Assembly: GCA_019113825.1 (NCBI GenBank)
Contig: DXGR01000090.1
Coordinates: forward strand, 1-34,241
Length of the DNA: 34,241 bases
From: Candidatus Stackebrandtia excrementipullorum
Lineage (GTDB): Bacteria; Actinomycetota; Actinomycetes; Mycobacteriales; Micromonosporaceae
Reading direction: 5' to 3'
Shown here: piece by piece, positions 9,183 through 16,974 of the stretch
How the letters are laid out: each line of letters starts with the position of its first letter
Numbering within the stretch: the first letter of the stretch is position 1
The notes under the pieces: generated by a model
What the model saw: the letters and a program-made list of their open reading frames with translations, nothing else
Databases searched by the model: none
Told to the model about the DNA's origin: nothing
Program-made: the position numbers and the translations under genes

Positions 9183-11485
9183 TGGACCACCTCCCTCACC
9201 TGGTAACCGGTTGGCGTACCTGGCCGCGCTTCGTGGTGCGCCACGCCGGGTTCCCCGCCGCCCTGGCGTTCGCACTCAGCGACCCGGAGCTGGCGGAAGC
9301 GGCCGACAAACGGATCGGCGAAGACGGTCCCGTTCGGAACGCCGAGTTCGACGCCGCCTTCGAACGGGCCGCGACACGAATGACAGCGACGTTGCGCGAC
9401 AACGCCGCCGACCCGCGTTTCCGGGAGGCCGTCGGCTGGCAGAATCCCAAGCTGATCTCCACCTGCCTCGACAAGGTCGTTCGCGGTGAACCGCGGAATG
9501 TACGCGGCCGCAACCACGAGGCGACCGTGGCCGCCTATTCGCAGCGATACGGCCTGAAAAACGACACCATCGGGTTCTTCGGCCCGGTGGGGTGGGGTGA
9601 ATGGGGGCCCGGCACCGAACACGGGATCTCCTGGGCGGAGAACGCAACCGTCGGTGGTCGACGGGTGACCTATCACGAATGTTGGGCCATCGACGCGATC
9701 GCCGAGACCTTCTGTGCCGACCCGGCCGCCAGACCGTTCCTGGTGCCACGCCTGTCCGGCGCGGTTTCCGTGACGGGGCGGCTGGTCCGGGGCGGGCCGT
9801 CACTTCGATTCCTCAACGAGCGGGAACGTGCCGTCGTCGACGTCTCCGACGGTGACCGCGACCTGCGCACCATAGCCGGCCTGCTGGCGTGGGGCGTGCA
9901 CGCCGAGCTCGGCGACCTCGACCGGCTGTGGACGGTCGTTTCCCACCTGGTCGACACCGAGGTTCTGGAATGGACGTGGCTCGGCCCTATCGAGGCACGA
10001 CCGGAACGGCGGTTGCGGGCCCGGTTGGAACTCATCGCCGACCCCAAGGTCCGCACGGACCTCCTGGGCCGACTCGACGAGTACCTGCAATACGGGGCGG
10101 CCGTACACGATGCCGAGGGCGACGTCGAGAGGCTCGGCCAGGCCTTCGACGATCTGGGAAAGGCGTTCGAGCACATCACGGGGCGCGAGGCGTCACGACG
10201 CGACGGCCAGAACTACGCCGGACGAACCCTGGTGTACCAGGACATGCGGTCGGAGGTGAACGTTGTCGCCGACGAACTCCTCCGTAAGCACATGGAACCC
10301 CTCGGGACCGTCTTGGATTCGGCGAACTGGCTCACGGATCAGGTGGCCGAGCGTTACCGTCGACTCTTCGGCGACCTGTTCGACGGCGAGGCCGAAGACG
10401 GGCGACTTCCCTTGTCGGCCTTGCTGTCTCGGGCAACACCACACCTGTACCTGACGGTCCGGGACGTCCCGGCCCTCGTCAAGGACGCCCGCGCCGAACT
10501 CCAACAACGATGGACGCGGATTCACGGCGCCTACGACGGAGGCCCGGACGTGACGCTGCCCCTGGAAGAGGTTCGGGAACGCGCATTGCGGGAATTCGGT
10601 CCGCCCGGTGAACCGGCCTGGCCGACCGCCTACTGCCACAGTCCGGACATGATGGTCGCCGGGAACGGGGACGATCTGTCGACGGGACGTTCCCGGGTGG
10701 TGCTCGGGGAACTGCACGTGGCGGTCAACACCTTGGAAAGTCGTGTCTTCGTCGAACAATCCGGGGACGCCGACGCCATGGTGCGAGCCGCAGAACTCAG
10801 CAGCAACGGCACCCGCTACTACGCCGTCGCGGCGAAGAAATGGCCCTGGGTAACGTCGCGGCTTTCCCCGCCGACGGCCCTCCTGTCGCCACGGTTCCGT
10901 TACTGGTCGCTTCACGCGCCGAGCATCGAAGCCCCCGGAGGGTGTACCCCGGCGGCGGATCTCTCCGTGACGCGTGTGAACGGTGAACTGCGTGTCCTAC
11001 AAGGTGACGGCGAAGACTACGGCCCTTTGATACACGTCGTCGGCGAGCTGCTGGCGGCATCGGTGGCAAACGCGTTCTCCGTGGCTCCTCCGTGGCGGCG
11101 ACGCCCACGCATCACCGTCGGTGGCCTGGTTCTGGCTCGCCGCGGGTGGACCTTCGACGCGTCCGACATCCGATGGGCGGACATCAACGACGAGCGAACC
11201 CGTTTCGTCGAGATGCGACGGTGGCGTCGGGCCGAGGGCATTCCGGAACGCGCGTTCTACAAGGTCCCCATCGACGACAAGCCCCTCTACGTCGACGGAA
11301 GCAGCATCGTTTTCGTCAACACCCTGGCCAAGGCGATCAGACAGACCGCGGCCAAGAACGGCACCGTCACGTTCACCGAGATGCTCCCCGACGAGGGTGA
11401 GCTGTGGCTGGAACGCGGCGGGCGGCTCCATACCGGTGAGTTTCGCTTCGTCGCGGTCCCGGCCGAAGGAAGGCGGCACGTATGA
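9179..11485 (+). CDS. LanB-like (lantibiotic dehydratase N-terminal family) protein
   Basis: I start it at the tandem ATGATG (9179/9182), which overlaps the PKS stop once the upstream frame is repaired. The upstream in-frame sequence is only an artefact of the G7 run. The protein has about 768 residues. It shows the layout of the Lant_dehydr_N family: an N-terminal VRHAGFP, then NDTIGFFGPVGWGEW at about residues 130-144 where class I dehydratases have their STPFGLF-type motif. The C-terminal part contains PRITVGGLVLARRGW, then FYKVPIDDKPLYVDG, then VTFTEMLPDEGELWL. Family members use aminoacyl-tRNA: LanB uses Glu-tRNA to activate Ser/Thr, and PEARL enzymes add amino acids to peptides. There is no separate SpaB_C elimination domain and no precursor peptide nearby. 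A role on a carrier-bound or free intermediate is inferred. Family call fairly sure, function unknown. Confidence 0.75.
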   Translation: MMDHLPHLVTGWRTWPRFVVRHAGFPAALAFALSDPELAEAADKRIGEDGPVRNAEFDAAFERAATRMTATLRDNAADPRFREAVGWQNPKLISTCLDKVVRGEPRNVRGRNHEATVAAYSQRYGLKNDTIGFFGPVGWGEWGPGTEHGISWAENATVGGRRVTYHECWAIDAIAETFCADPAARPFLVPRLSGAVSVTGRLVRGGPSLRFLNERERAVVDVSDGDRDLRTIAGLLAWGVHAELGDLDRLWTVVSHLVDTEVLEWTWLGPIEARPERRLRARLELIADPKVRTDLLGRLDEYLQYGAAVHDAEGDVERLGQAFDDLGKAFEHITGREASRRDGQNYAGRTLVYQDMRSEVNVVADELLRKHMEPLGTVLDSANWLTDQVAERYRRLFGDLFDGEAEDGRLPLSALLSRATPHLYLTVRDVPALVKDARAELQQRWTRIHGAYDGGPDVTLPLEEVRERALREFGPPGEPAWPTAYCHSPDMMVAGNGDDLSTGRSRVVLGELHVAVNTLESRVFVEQSGDADAMVRAAELSSNGTRYYAVAAKKWPWVTSRLSPPTALLSPRFRYWSLHAPSIEAPGGCTPAADLSVTRVNGELRVLQGDGEDYGPLIHVVGELLAASVANAFSVAPPWRRRPRITVGGLVLARRGWTFDASDIRWADINDERTRFVEMRRWRRAEGIPERAFYKVPIDDKPLYVDGSSIVFVNTLAKAIRQTAAKNGTVTFTEMLPDEGELWLERGGRLHTGEFRFVAVPAEGRRHV

Positions 11486-12738
11486 CGGTACGTGTGGCCG
11501 GTGCCGGTGAACGCCAGTTCTGGGCTTACGAGCAGCTTCATGAGGACGGGGACGCCACTCTTCTGGTCGGCGCCTTCGAGTTGGACGGTGAACTGGACGT
11601 CTCGACGGTTCGCTTCGCGACGAAGACCCTCATCCAACGGCACGAGATTCTGCGCTCGGAGTTTCGTCGCGTCGGTGGCGACGTGACCGTGGTCAGGCAT
11701 GAGGCCGCGACCGTGCCCGTCGACGTCGACACGGTCGTCGCCCGGAATCGAGAAGAGGCGGTCGCCGTTGCACACCGGTTGGCGTCGCAGCCGGTCGCCC
11801 TGGACCGTCCACCGTTGTTGCGGGTGGCCCTGGTGTCGTGGACGCGTTCACGGCACATCCTGGTGCTGGTCTCCCACCACGCCGTTCTCGACGGCGCTGC
11901 CCTGGGCGTTTTGGCCGGAGAGTTCGGGCGGCTTGTCGACCCGACGTCGGAACCGTTGCCGGACCCGGTCTCTTTGAGCGAACTGCGGGCCGCAGAGGAG
12001 ACGAGACGCACCTCAAACGCTTGGCAACGCGACATCGACTACTGGTGTGACCAGCTCGCGCTCGTCGAGTCGGACCCGTCGGTCTCCGGTGATCCGTCCC
12101 GTCCCGCCGACAGCGACGACAAGTACATCGACACCGAATCGACGGATCGACTGCGCCGGCTGGCGAGTCGGCTGCGAGCCAGCCCCACGATCGTCCTGTT
12201 GGCCCTGTGGGCCGACCACCTGTTCGAGCATCGACGGGCGTCCGCGGTGGTGATCGGCGTCCCCGTATCCGGGCGTGCCGATCCACGACATCGAGCCGTG
12301 GTCGGGCTGCTCATGAACACGATTCCCCTGGTGGTACCGCACACCGAGGGGACCTTCACCGAACGGGTCGCCGCGGTGCGCCGTGTCTTTCTTCAGGGGC
12401 TGCGACACCATCGAGCGCCCCTGGTCGAGGTGGCCCGGGCGGCCAGACCGGGTCAAAGCCTGGAGGTCGCGCCGCTGTACTGGGCGATGTTCAGCCAGGG
12501 AGAGCAGTCCACTTTGACCTTCGGTGGGCACGCCGTCGAAAGGATGCCCATGGGCGGGGACACCACCGACGCGCCCGTGTCCTTCGTCATGGTCGAAGAG
12601 GCGTCGGGTGGTATCCGCACCTCACTGTCGATCGAGGATGGATTTGCTTTCGGGGACGGCGGCGCACGAGGACACCTGGAACGGTTCCACAGTCGTCTCA
12701 CCGAGGTTCTGTCCGGCGAGGAGGGGACGGCCTCATGA
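11482..12738 (+). CDS. free-standing NRPS condensation domain
   Basis: This 418-residue protein is one complete condensation domain and nothing else. It has the opening GERQFWAYEQL, then IQRHEILRSEFRR at about residues 51-63. The active motif HHAVLDG is perfect at about 132-138, and the later VGLLMNTIPLVV matches the usual VGxFxNT motif. The start ATG at 11482 overlaps the LanB-like gene stop (ATGA). In the family such domains form an amide or ester bond between a carrier-bound acyl group and a carrier-bound or free nucleophile. With several orphan carriers in this operon it probably joins two intermediates in trans. Which two cannot be told from the sequence. Confidence 0.88.
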   Translation: MTVRVAGAGERQFWAYEQLHEDGDATLLVGAFELDGELDVSTVRFATKTLIQRHEILRSEFRRVGGDVTVVRHEAATVPVDVDTVVARNREEAVAVAHRLASQPVALDRPPLLRVALVSWTRSRHILVLVSHHAVLDGAALGVLAGEFGRLVDPTSEPLPDPVSLSELRAAEETRRTSNAWQRDIDYWCDQLALVESDPSVSGDPSRPADSDDKYIDTESTDRLRRLASRLRASPTIVLLALWADHLFEHRRASAVVIGVPVSGRADPRHRAVVGLLMNTIPLVVPHTEGTFTERVAAVRRVFLQGLRHHRAPLVEVARAARPGQSLEVAPLYWAMFSQGEQSTLTFGGHAVERMPMGGDTTDAPVSFVMVEEASGGIRTSLSIEDGFAFGDGGARGHLERFHSRLTEVLSGEEGTAS

Positions 12739-13976
12739 GCGAGCCGGTCTCGTCCGTCGACGTGGCGCCCCGCCACGGTGGCTCGAACCCCGACGACCAC
12801 GCGGACGTCATCGTCGTCGGTGCGCGGTGCGCGGGCGCGCCGGTGGCGATGTTGCTGGCCGAGACCGGCATGCGGGTCATCGTGTTGGACGACTCTCCGC
12901 CACAAGCGGACCCGATGACGACGTTGCTGATCCAACCGCCCGGGGTCGAGCTGCTCGACCGATGGGGTCTGGGAGCTCGAGTCGCCGCGCTGAAAGCTCC
13001 ACCGATCACCCGTTACGTACACAGACTGGACGATCTGACGGTGGAGGGAACCGTCGGACCTCGGGGTCCCGCCCTCGCTCCTCGACGTCCCGCTCTCGAC
13101 GACGTACTCGTCGAGGCTGCTCGACTGGCCGGCGCGGAGGTGCACCGACGGGCCCGTGTGATATCGCTGAGTCGGGACGACGGCACCGTGACCGGCGTCG
13201 AAGCGCGATTCGCCGACGGGAACCGCATGTGGCTGACGGCCGACCTCGTCATTGGAGCGGACGGCATCAACTCCACAGTGGCCCGATTGGTCGACGCGGA
13301 GTCGCTGTGGGACGACGGCACGCTCAGCTGCGCCTACTACTCCTACCTGCCCGCGGTCGACTCGGCCATCCGGCTGCACGAAACCGACCGACAACTGGTA
13401 ACGCACCTGCCGACCAGCGACGGCGAAGCCGTCGTGGCCGTCTATCGGCCGAAAGACCTGTTCACGCGGCTACGTCAAGACCCACGACGGCACTATCTCG
13501 CAGCTTTGGCCGACACCCCCGGCCTGCAACATCTAGCCGAGCGCTCCCCCGCGGATCTGCCGGGGTTCACCGGTACCGGCAGACAACCCAACTACCTGCG
13601 CCGAGCGACCGGGCCCGGCTGGTTGCTGCTCGGCGACGCGGCACACAACCGGGACAGCATCACCGCCTGGGGCATCGCCCAAGCGTTTCGACAGGCCGAC
13701 GGCGTCGCCGACGTCATCGCGAACCATCTCGGGGGCCCCGAGCTCGTGACGGCACTCGAAACCTTCTGGGAAGCCGAGAGGGAACGGTTGGCCGGCCCAT
13801 ATCGGGCCACCTTGAAACTGGCACGTCTTCGAACCGACGACAGCCGACGCGCGTTCTTGGCCGGCGTCGTCGCGGCCGGTCACCAGGACACCTACGTCCA
13901 GGCACTCGTCTCGGGTAGTACGGCGGCGCTCCTTGACGGCGTCGTCGATCACGTATTCGCAGGAGGGCACGCATGA
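12735..13976 (+). CDS. FAD-dependent oxidoreductase/monooxygenase
   Basis: The start at ATG 12735 overlaps the C-domain stop, giving 413 residues. A FAD-binding Rossmann motif VIVVGARCAGAPVA is at about residues 26-39. This variant with VGARCAG is common in actinobacterial class A flavoprotein oxygenases. The middle has ADLVIGADGINSTVARL (GADGxxSxVR type, about 170-190). The second FAD motif, LLLGDAAHNRDSITAWG, is near 298-314. I see no WxWxIP motif, so it is not an obvious tryptophan-type halogenase, and no membrane segment. It probably hydroxylates or oxidises the peptide or polyketide intermediate in the cytoplasm. The substrate is unknown. Reductases of the geranylgeranyl type share the fold and cannot be excluded. 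Confidence 0.85.
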   Translation: MSEPVSSVDVAPRHGGSNPDDHADVIVVGARCAGAPVAMLLAETGMRVIVLDDSPPQADPMTTLLIQPPGVELLDRWGLGARVAALKAPPITRYVHRLDDLTVEGTVGPRGPALAPRRPALDDVLVEAARLAGAEVHRRARVISLSRDDGTVTGVEARFADGNRMWLTADLVIGADGINSTVARLVDAESLWDDGTLSCAYYSYLPAVDSAIRLHETDRQLVTHLPTSDGEAVVAVYRPKDLFTRLRQDPRRHYLAALADTPGLQHLAERSPADLPGFTGTGRQPNYLRRATGPGWLLLGDAAHNRDSITAWGIAQAFRQADGVADVIANHLGGPELVTALETFWEAERERLAGPYRATLKLARLRTDDSRRAFLAGVVAAGHQDTYVQALVSGSTAALLDGVVDHVFAGGHA

Positions 13977-16168
13977 CGTCGGCCACAACGGTTGTCACCA
14001 CCGTCCTCACGGCTCCCGACTCCTTCACCGCACGGCACGCCGCCGTGCGTCTACTGGAGGACACGCCGACTCTTCGTTCGCGTGTCGAACGCGTCGCCGA
14101 AGCCGGGGACCCGATCCTGTTCACCGTGGTCTCCGACGCGGCGGATCCGTCGATGGACAATACTGCGTGTGGAACGGTGTTCTGGTCCGAATCCAGGACG
14201 GCCGACGAGGTCGTCGGTGTCCTCGGTGTCGTCGTCGACGTCGGCACAGCGGCGGCGATATCGCACTCCTCCGACAGGTGGACCTCTCGCGACCCCGGCG
14301 GCCCGAACCAAGACGCCTCCCCCGCCCGTCTCGGAACGAAGGCACCGGGAGAGGACTGGGATGTCACGGATCTGCTGCGTGGCCCCGACGACGTCGTCGC
14401 CGTACAGGACGGCCGCGAATCCCTCCGTTATGGAGAATTGCGCGCGGCGGCCGAGGCGGTGGCCGCGGGCATCGTCGACAGCGGCCCGACCGGTCGCATC
14501 CTGATACGCGGTCGCCGCGACGTCCGGACGGTGGTGGCCATGCTCGGCTGCTGGTTGGCATCGACCGCGTGGTGCGCCGTCGACATCACGGCCCCTCGTG
14601 CACGCCGCGACGCGATCGAATCCGATGTGCGCCCCGATCTCGTCCTCGACTCGGCCGATGTGGAACTGCGAGGCACACCGAATTCTCCGGCGGTTCGAAA
14701 ACCGAGCCGGATTCCCGCAGACGCCGTCGGCTATCTCGTCGCCACATCCGGCAGCACGGGCCGCCCCAAAGTTTCCGCGCTACCCGCAGGCGGTCTGCGT
14801 CCACTGCTGCGAGCCTGGCGGCGTGAGTACGCGTTCACCTCTCCGCAACGGGTATGTCAGATCGGGAGCCTCGAAGGCGACGTCTTCATCGGTGACATGC
14901 TCAAAGCCCTGGACACCGCCGGCACCCTACACATCGTCCCGGATGAACAACGTGCCGATCCGGAAGCGGTCGCCGACCTCGTCGATCGGTACACGTGCAC
15001 CTTCATCGAATCGACCCCGGTGTTGGTCACGGCCGTGCTGCGCGAACTGGCTCGCGGCGATCTTCACCGACCGACCGTAACCGTCGTCGGTTCCGATGTG
15101 TTCCGCGCCAACGAGGCACGTCACCTCGTCGAGCTTGCCGCCGGCCGGACGCGCGTCGTCAACGGTTACGGCACCACCGAGTGCATGATCGAGTCGCTGG
15201 TATACGACTGCACCGAACTCCCCACAGACCATGAGGGACTGTGTCCGATCGGTAGGCCGCTCGACGGGACCGCGGTCACCGTTCGACGTCCGGACCACAC
15301 CGTGGCGGCCGTCGGCGAGGTCGGCGCACTGCACCTGGCGGCACCCGGGGCGACCCTCGGGTATCTGACGGCCGGGAAACTCACGCCCGTGGGCCCGGAA
15401 CTCGACACCGGGGACCGAGCGGCCGTCGACCCCTCCGGTTTCGTGGCCTTCCACGGCCGGGCCGACGCGATGGTCAAGGTACGTGGGTACCGGGTCGAAC
15501 CGGCCGAGGTCGAGGACGCGTTGTTGACCGTGGCCGGCATCGGGGAAGCCCATGTGACCTCCTTCCGACGCGCCGGAGCAACCGAGTTGGTGGCATTCGT
15601 TTCCGGGAGCAACGACATCGACGCTGCGACGGTGCGGTCGGCACTGCGAGGAATCCTCACCGAAGGTGCCATCCCGGCCCGAATACAGGTCATGGCACGT
15701 CTTCCGCGGCTCGAGACCGGGAAACTGGACCGGTTGGCGCTGGCCCGGGAGGCCGAACGGTACGAGCGGGACCCCCTCGCCCCGCGGCCGTCCCGGACGG
15801 AATCCGACGTGGAGGGCCCGGCGGGGTTGCGACAGACGGTCGCCCGATGTTGGGAAGCCGTATTGGGAGGTCCAGCCGATCCGTCCATCGGATTCTTCGA
15901 TCAGGGCGGAACCTCCGTATTGCTCATCGCCTTGGCCGAGGAATTGCGTACGGCGCTGGGCGCGAACCATCCCGTGGCGGTGGCAGACCTGTTCCGTTAC
16001 CCGAGCATCGACACCTACATCGGGATGATCGAGCGTCGACGCTCGACGAGATCGGTTCCCCCACCATCCGAACCGAAACCCGCCGATCTTGATCGTCGCG
16101 GCATTCTGGAGGCCGTCGCAGCCGGACGGATGTCGGTGGCGGAAGCCCGCCGCCTGATGGCGTCATGA
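13973..16168 (+). CDS. NRPS, A-T with N-terminal extension and C-terminal docking-like helix
   Basis: This 731-residue protein begins with about 120 residues I cannot assign; they may be a worn-down condensation-type fragment. The adenylation domain follows: VATSGSTGRPKV (about 254), NGYGTTE (about 397), LDTGDRAAVD (about 478), GRADAMVKVRGYRVEP and the A10 Lys in LETGKLDRLAL (about 579). Hand alignment to GrsA gives pocket residues D235, V236, G239, E278, T299, V301, G322, I330, E331 and K517. The two acidic residues point to a basic amino acid such as ornithine, tentatively. The carrier has FFDQGGTSVLLI (about 640). The last 25 residues, with ILEAVAAGRMSVAEARRLM, match the N-terminal helices of the two PKS proteins downstream. 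It overlaps both neighbours by four bases. Confidence 0.88.
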   Translation: MTSATTVVTTVLTAPDSFTARHAAVRLLEDTPTLRSRVERVAEAGDPILFTVVSDAADPSMDNTACGTVFWSESRTADEVVGVLGVVVDVGTAAAISHSSDRWTSRDPGGPNQDASPARLGTKAPGEDWDVTDLLRGPDDVVAVQDGRESLRYGELRAAAEAVAAGIVDSGPTGRILIRGRRDVRTVVAMLGCWLASTAWCAVDITAPRARRDAIESDVRPDLVLDSADVELRGTPNSPAVRKPSRIPADAVGYLVATSGSTGRPKVSALPAGGLRPLLRAWRREYAFTSPQRVCQIGSLEGDVFIGDMLKALDTAGTLHIVPDEQRADPEAVADLVDRYTCTFIESTPVLVTAVLRELARGDLHRPTVTVVGSDVFRANEARHLVELAAGRTRVVNGYGTTECMIESLVYDCTELPTDHEGLCPIGRPLDGTAVTVRRPDHTVAAVGEVGALHLAAPGATLGYLTAGKLTPVGPELDTGDRAAVDPSGFVAFHGRADAMVKVRGYRVEPAEVEDALLTVAGIGEAHVTSFRRAGATELVAFVSGSNDIDAATVRSALRGILTEGAIPARIQVMARLPRLETGKLDRLALAREAERYERDPLAPRPSRTESDVEGPAGLRQTVARCWEAVLGGPADPSIGFFDQGGTSVLLIALAEELRTALGANHPVAVADLFRYPSIDTYIGMIERRRSTRSVPPPSEPKPADLDRRGILEAVAAGRMSVAEARRLMAS

Positions 16169-16974
16169 CCACCCGACGTGTCAAGGCGTTCGAGCACGGC
16201 CTCGTCGTGAACCCGGACGCACAGGGCAACACGGTGATCATGCTGCACCACGCCGGAGCCACCGCGGCGTCGCTGCTCGCTCTGGCTCGCGGTCTTCCGT
16301 CGCACCATCGGGTCGTTCTCGTGGATCGCGCAGGTCGTGGGGTTCGATCCCGGGAGAAGCGCGTGGAGACGTTCGAGGGCGTCTCAAACGATTTGGTGAA
16401 CGTCGTCGCTCCGTTCACCGACCGGCCGACGATCCTGTTCGGGCACAGCATGGGTGCCATGCTCGCCCACGAGCTGGCAGTGGAACTCCTGTCGCGGGGG
16501 ACCCCGCCGTCGTCGGTACTGCTGTCGGGTACACATCCGACCCGCAGCGAACTCACCGATCTCGACCTGTCGGCGTCCCATGTGGTGGCCGATCGACTGG
16601 AGCGGCTCGGGGGCACGCCACCGGAGGTGTTGGCCGACCCGGCGCTGCTCGAACTCGCCGTCGAGATATTCACCGACGACCTTCTGATCTTGCGCACCTA
16701 TACCGCGCCCACCCCACTACCACCCGGCACCGGCATACGCCACCACCTGTGGTTGGGAGCCGACGACCCGACTCTGTCCGTCCTCGACGACGGTCTGTGG
16801 CGTGACCGCGCCGGCGTCGCCGCCGAGGTCACGCTCTTCTCGGGCGGACACTTCTTCCTGTTCGAAAACCCACGCGTGCCCGATGCACTGGCGCACTTCG
16901 TATCCACCGAAACAAAGCCACCCGAGAAGCGCCTTGCGACGACTCCCGAACCTCCGAAAGAGAGGCGACCATGA
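16165..16974 (+). CDS. type II thioesterase
   Basis: This 269-residue alpha/beta hydrolase is of the editing thioesterase family found in NRPS/PKS clusters. It has a strand and oxyanion loop VIMLHHAGATAAS near residue 28. The nucleophile elbow FGHSMGAML has Ser95, there is a late acidic position in LWLGADDPTLS, and the catalytic His is in SGGHFFLFE. These proteins normally remove wrong or stalled acyl groups from carrier domains. It sits between the A-T and KS-ACP genes with ATGA overlaps. It is one of three thioesterases in the operon and the most conventional of them. A product-release role is possible because no module ends in an ordinary C-terminal TE. Confidence 0.9.
   Translation: MTTRRVKAFEHGLVVNPDAQGNTVIMLHHAGATAASLLALARGLPSHHRVVLVDRAGRGVRSREKRVETFEGVSNDLVNVVAPFTDRPTILFGHSMGAMLAHELAVELLSRGTPPSSVLLSGTHPTRSELTDLDLSASHVVADRLERLGGTPPEVLADPALLELAVEIFTDDLLILRTYTAPTPLPPGTGIRHHLWLGADDPTLSVLDDGLWRDRAGVAAEVTLFSGGHFFLFENPRVPDALAHFVSTETKPPEKRLATTPEPPKERRP

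Noticed and set aside
4796-11485. A single 2229-codon frame suggesting a natural PKS-LanB fusion
   Set aside because: The ACP motif is interrupted at the G7 run, its proper continuation is in another frame, and a normal ATGA gene junction lies at 9179-9182. The upstream 4796-4951 part lies inside the preceding NRPS gene.
9179-11485. A classical lanthipeptide locus
   Set aside because: No small precursor gene, LanC cyclase or leader-like peptide is visible, and the neighbours are all assembly-line genes.
12735-13976. Flavin-dependent tryptophan-type halogenase
   Set aside because: The WxWxIP motif of that family is not present; the two FAD motifs alone fit the wider oxygenase/reductase superfamily.
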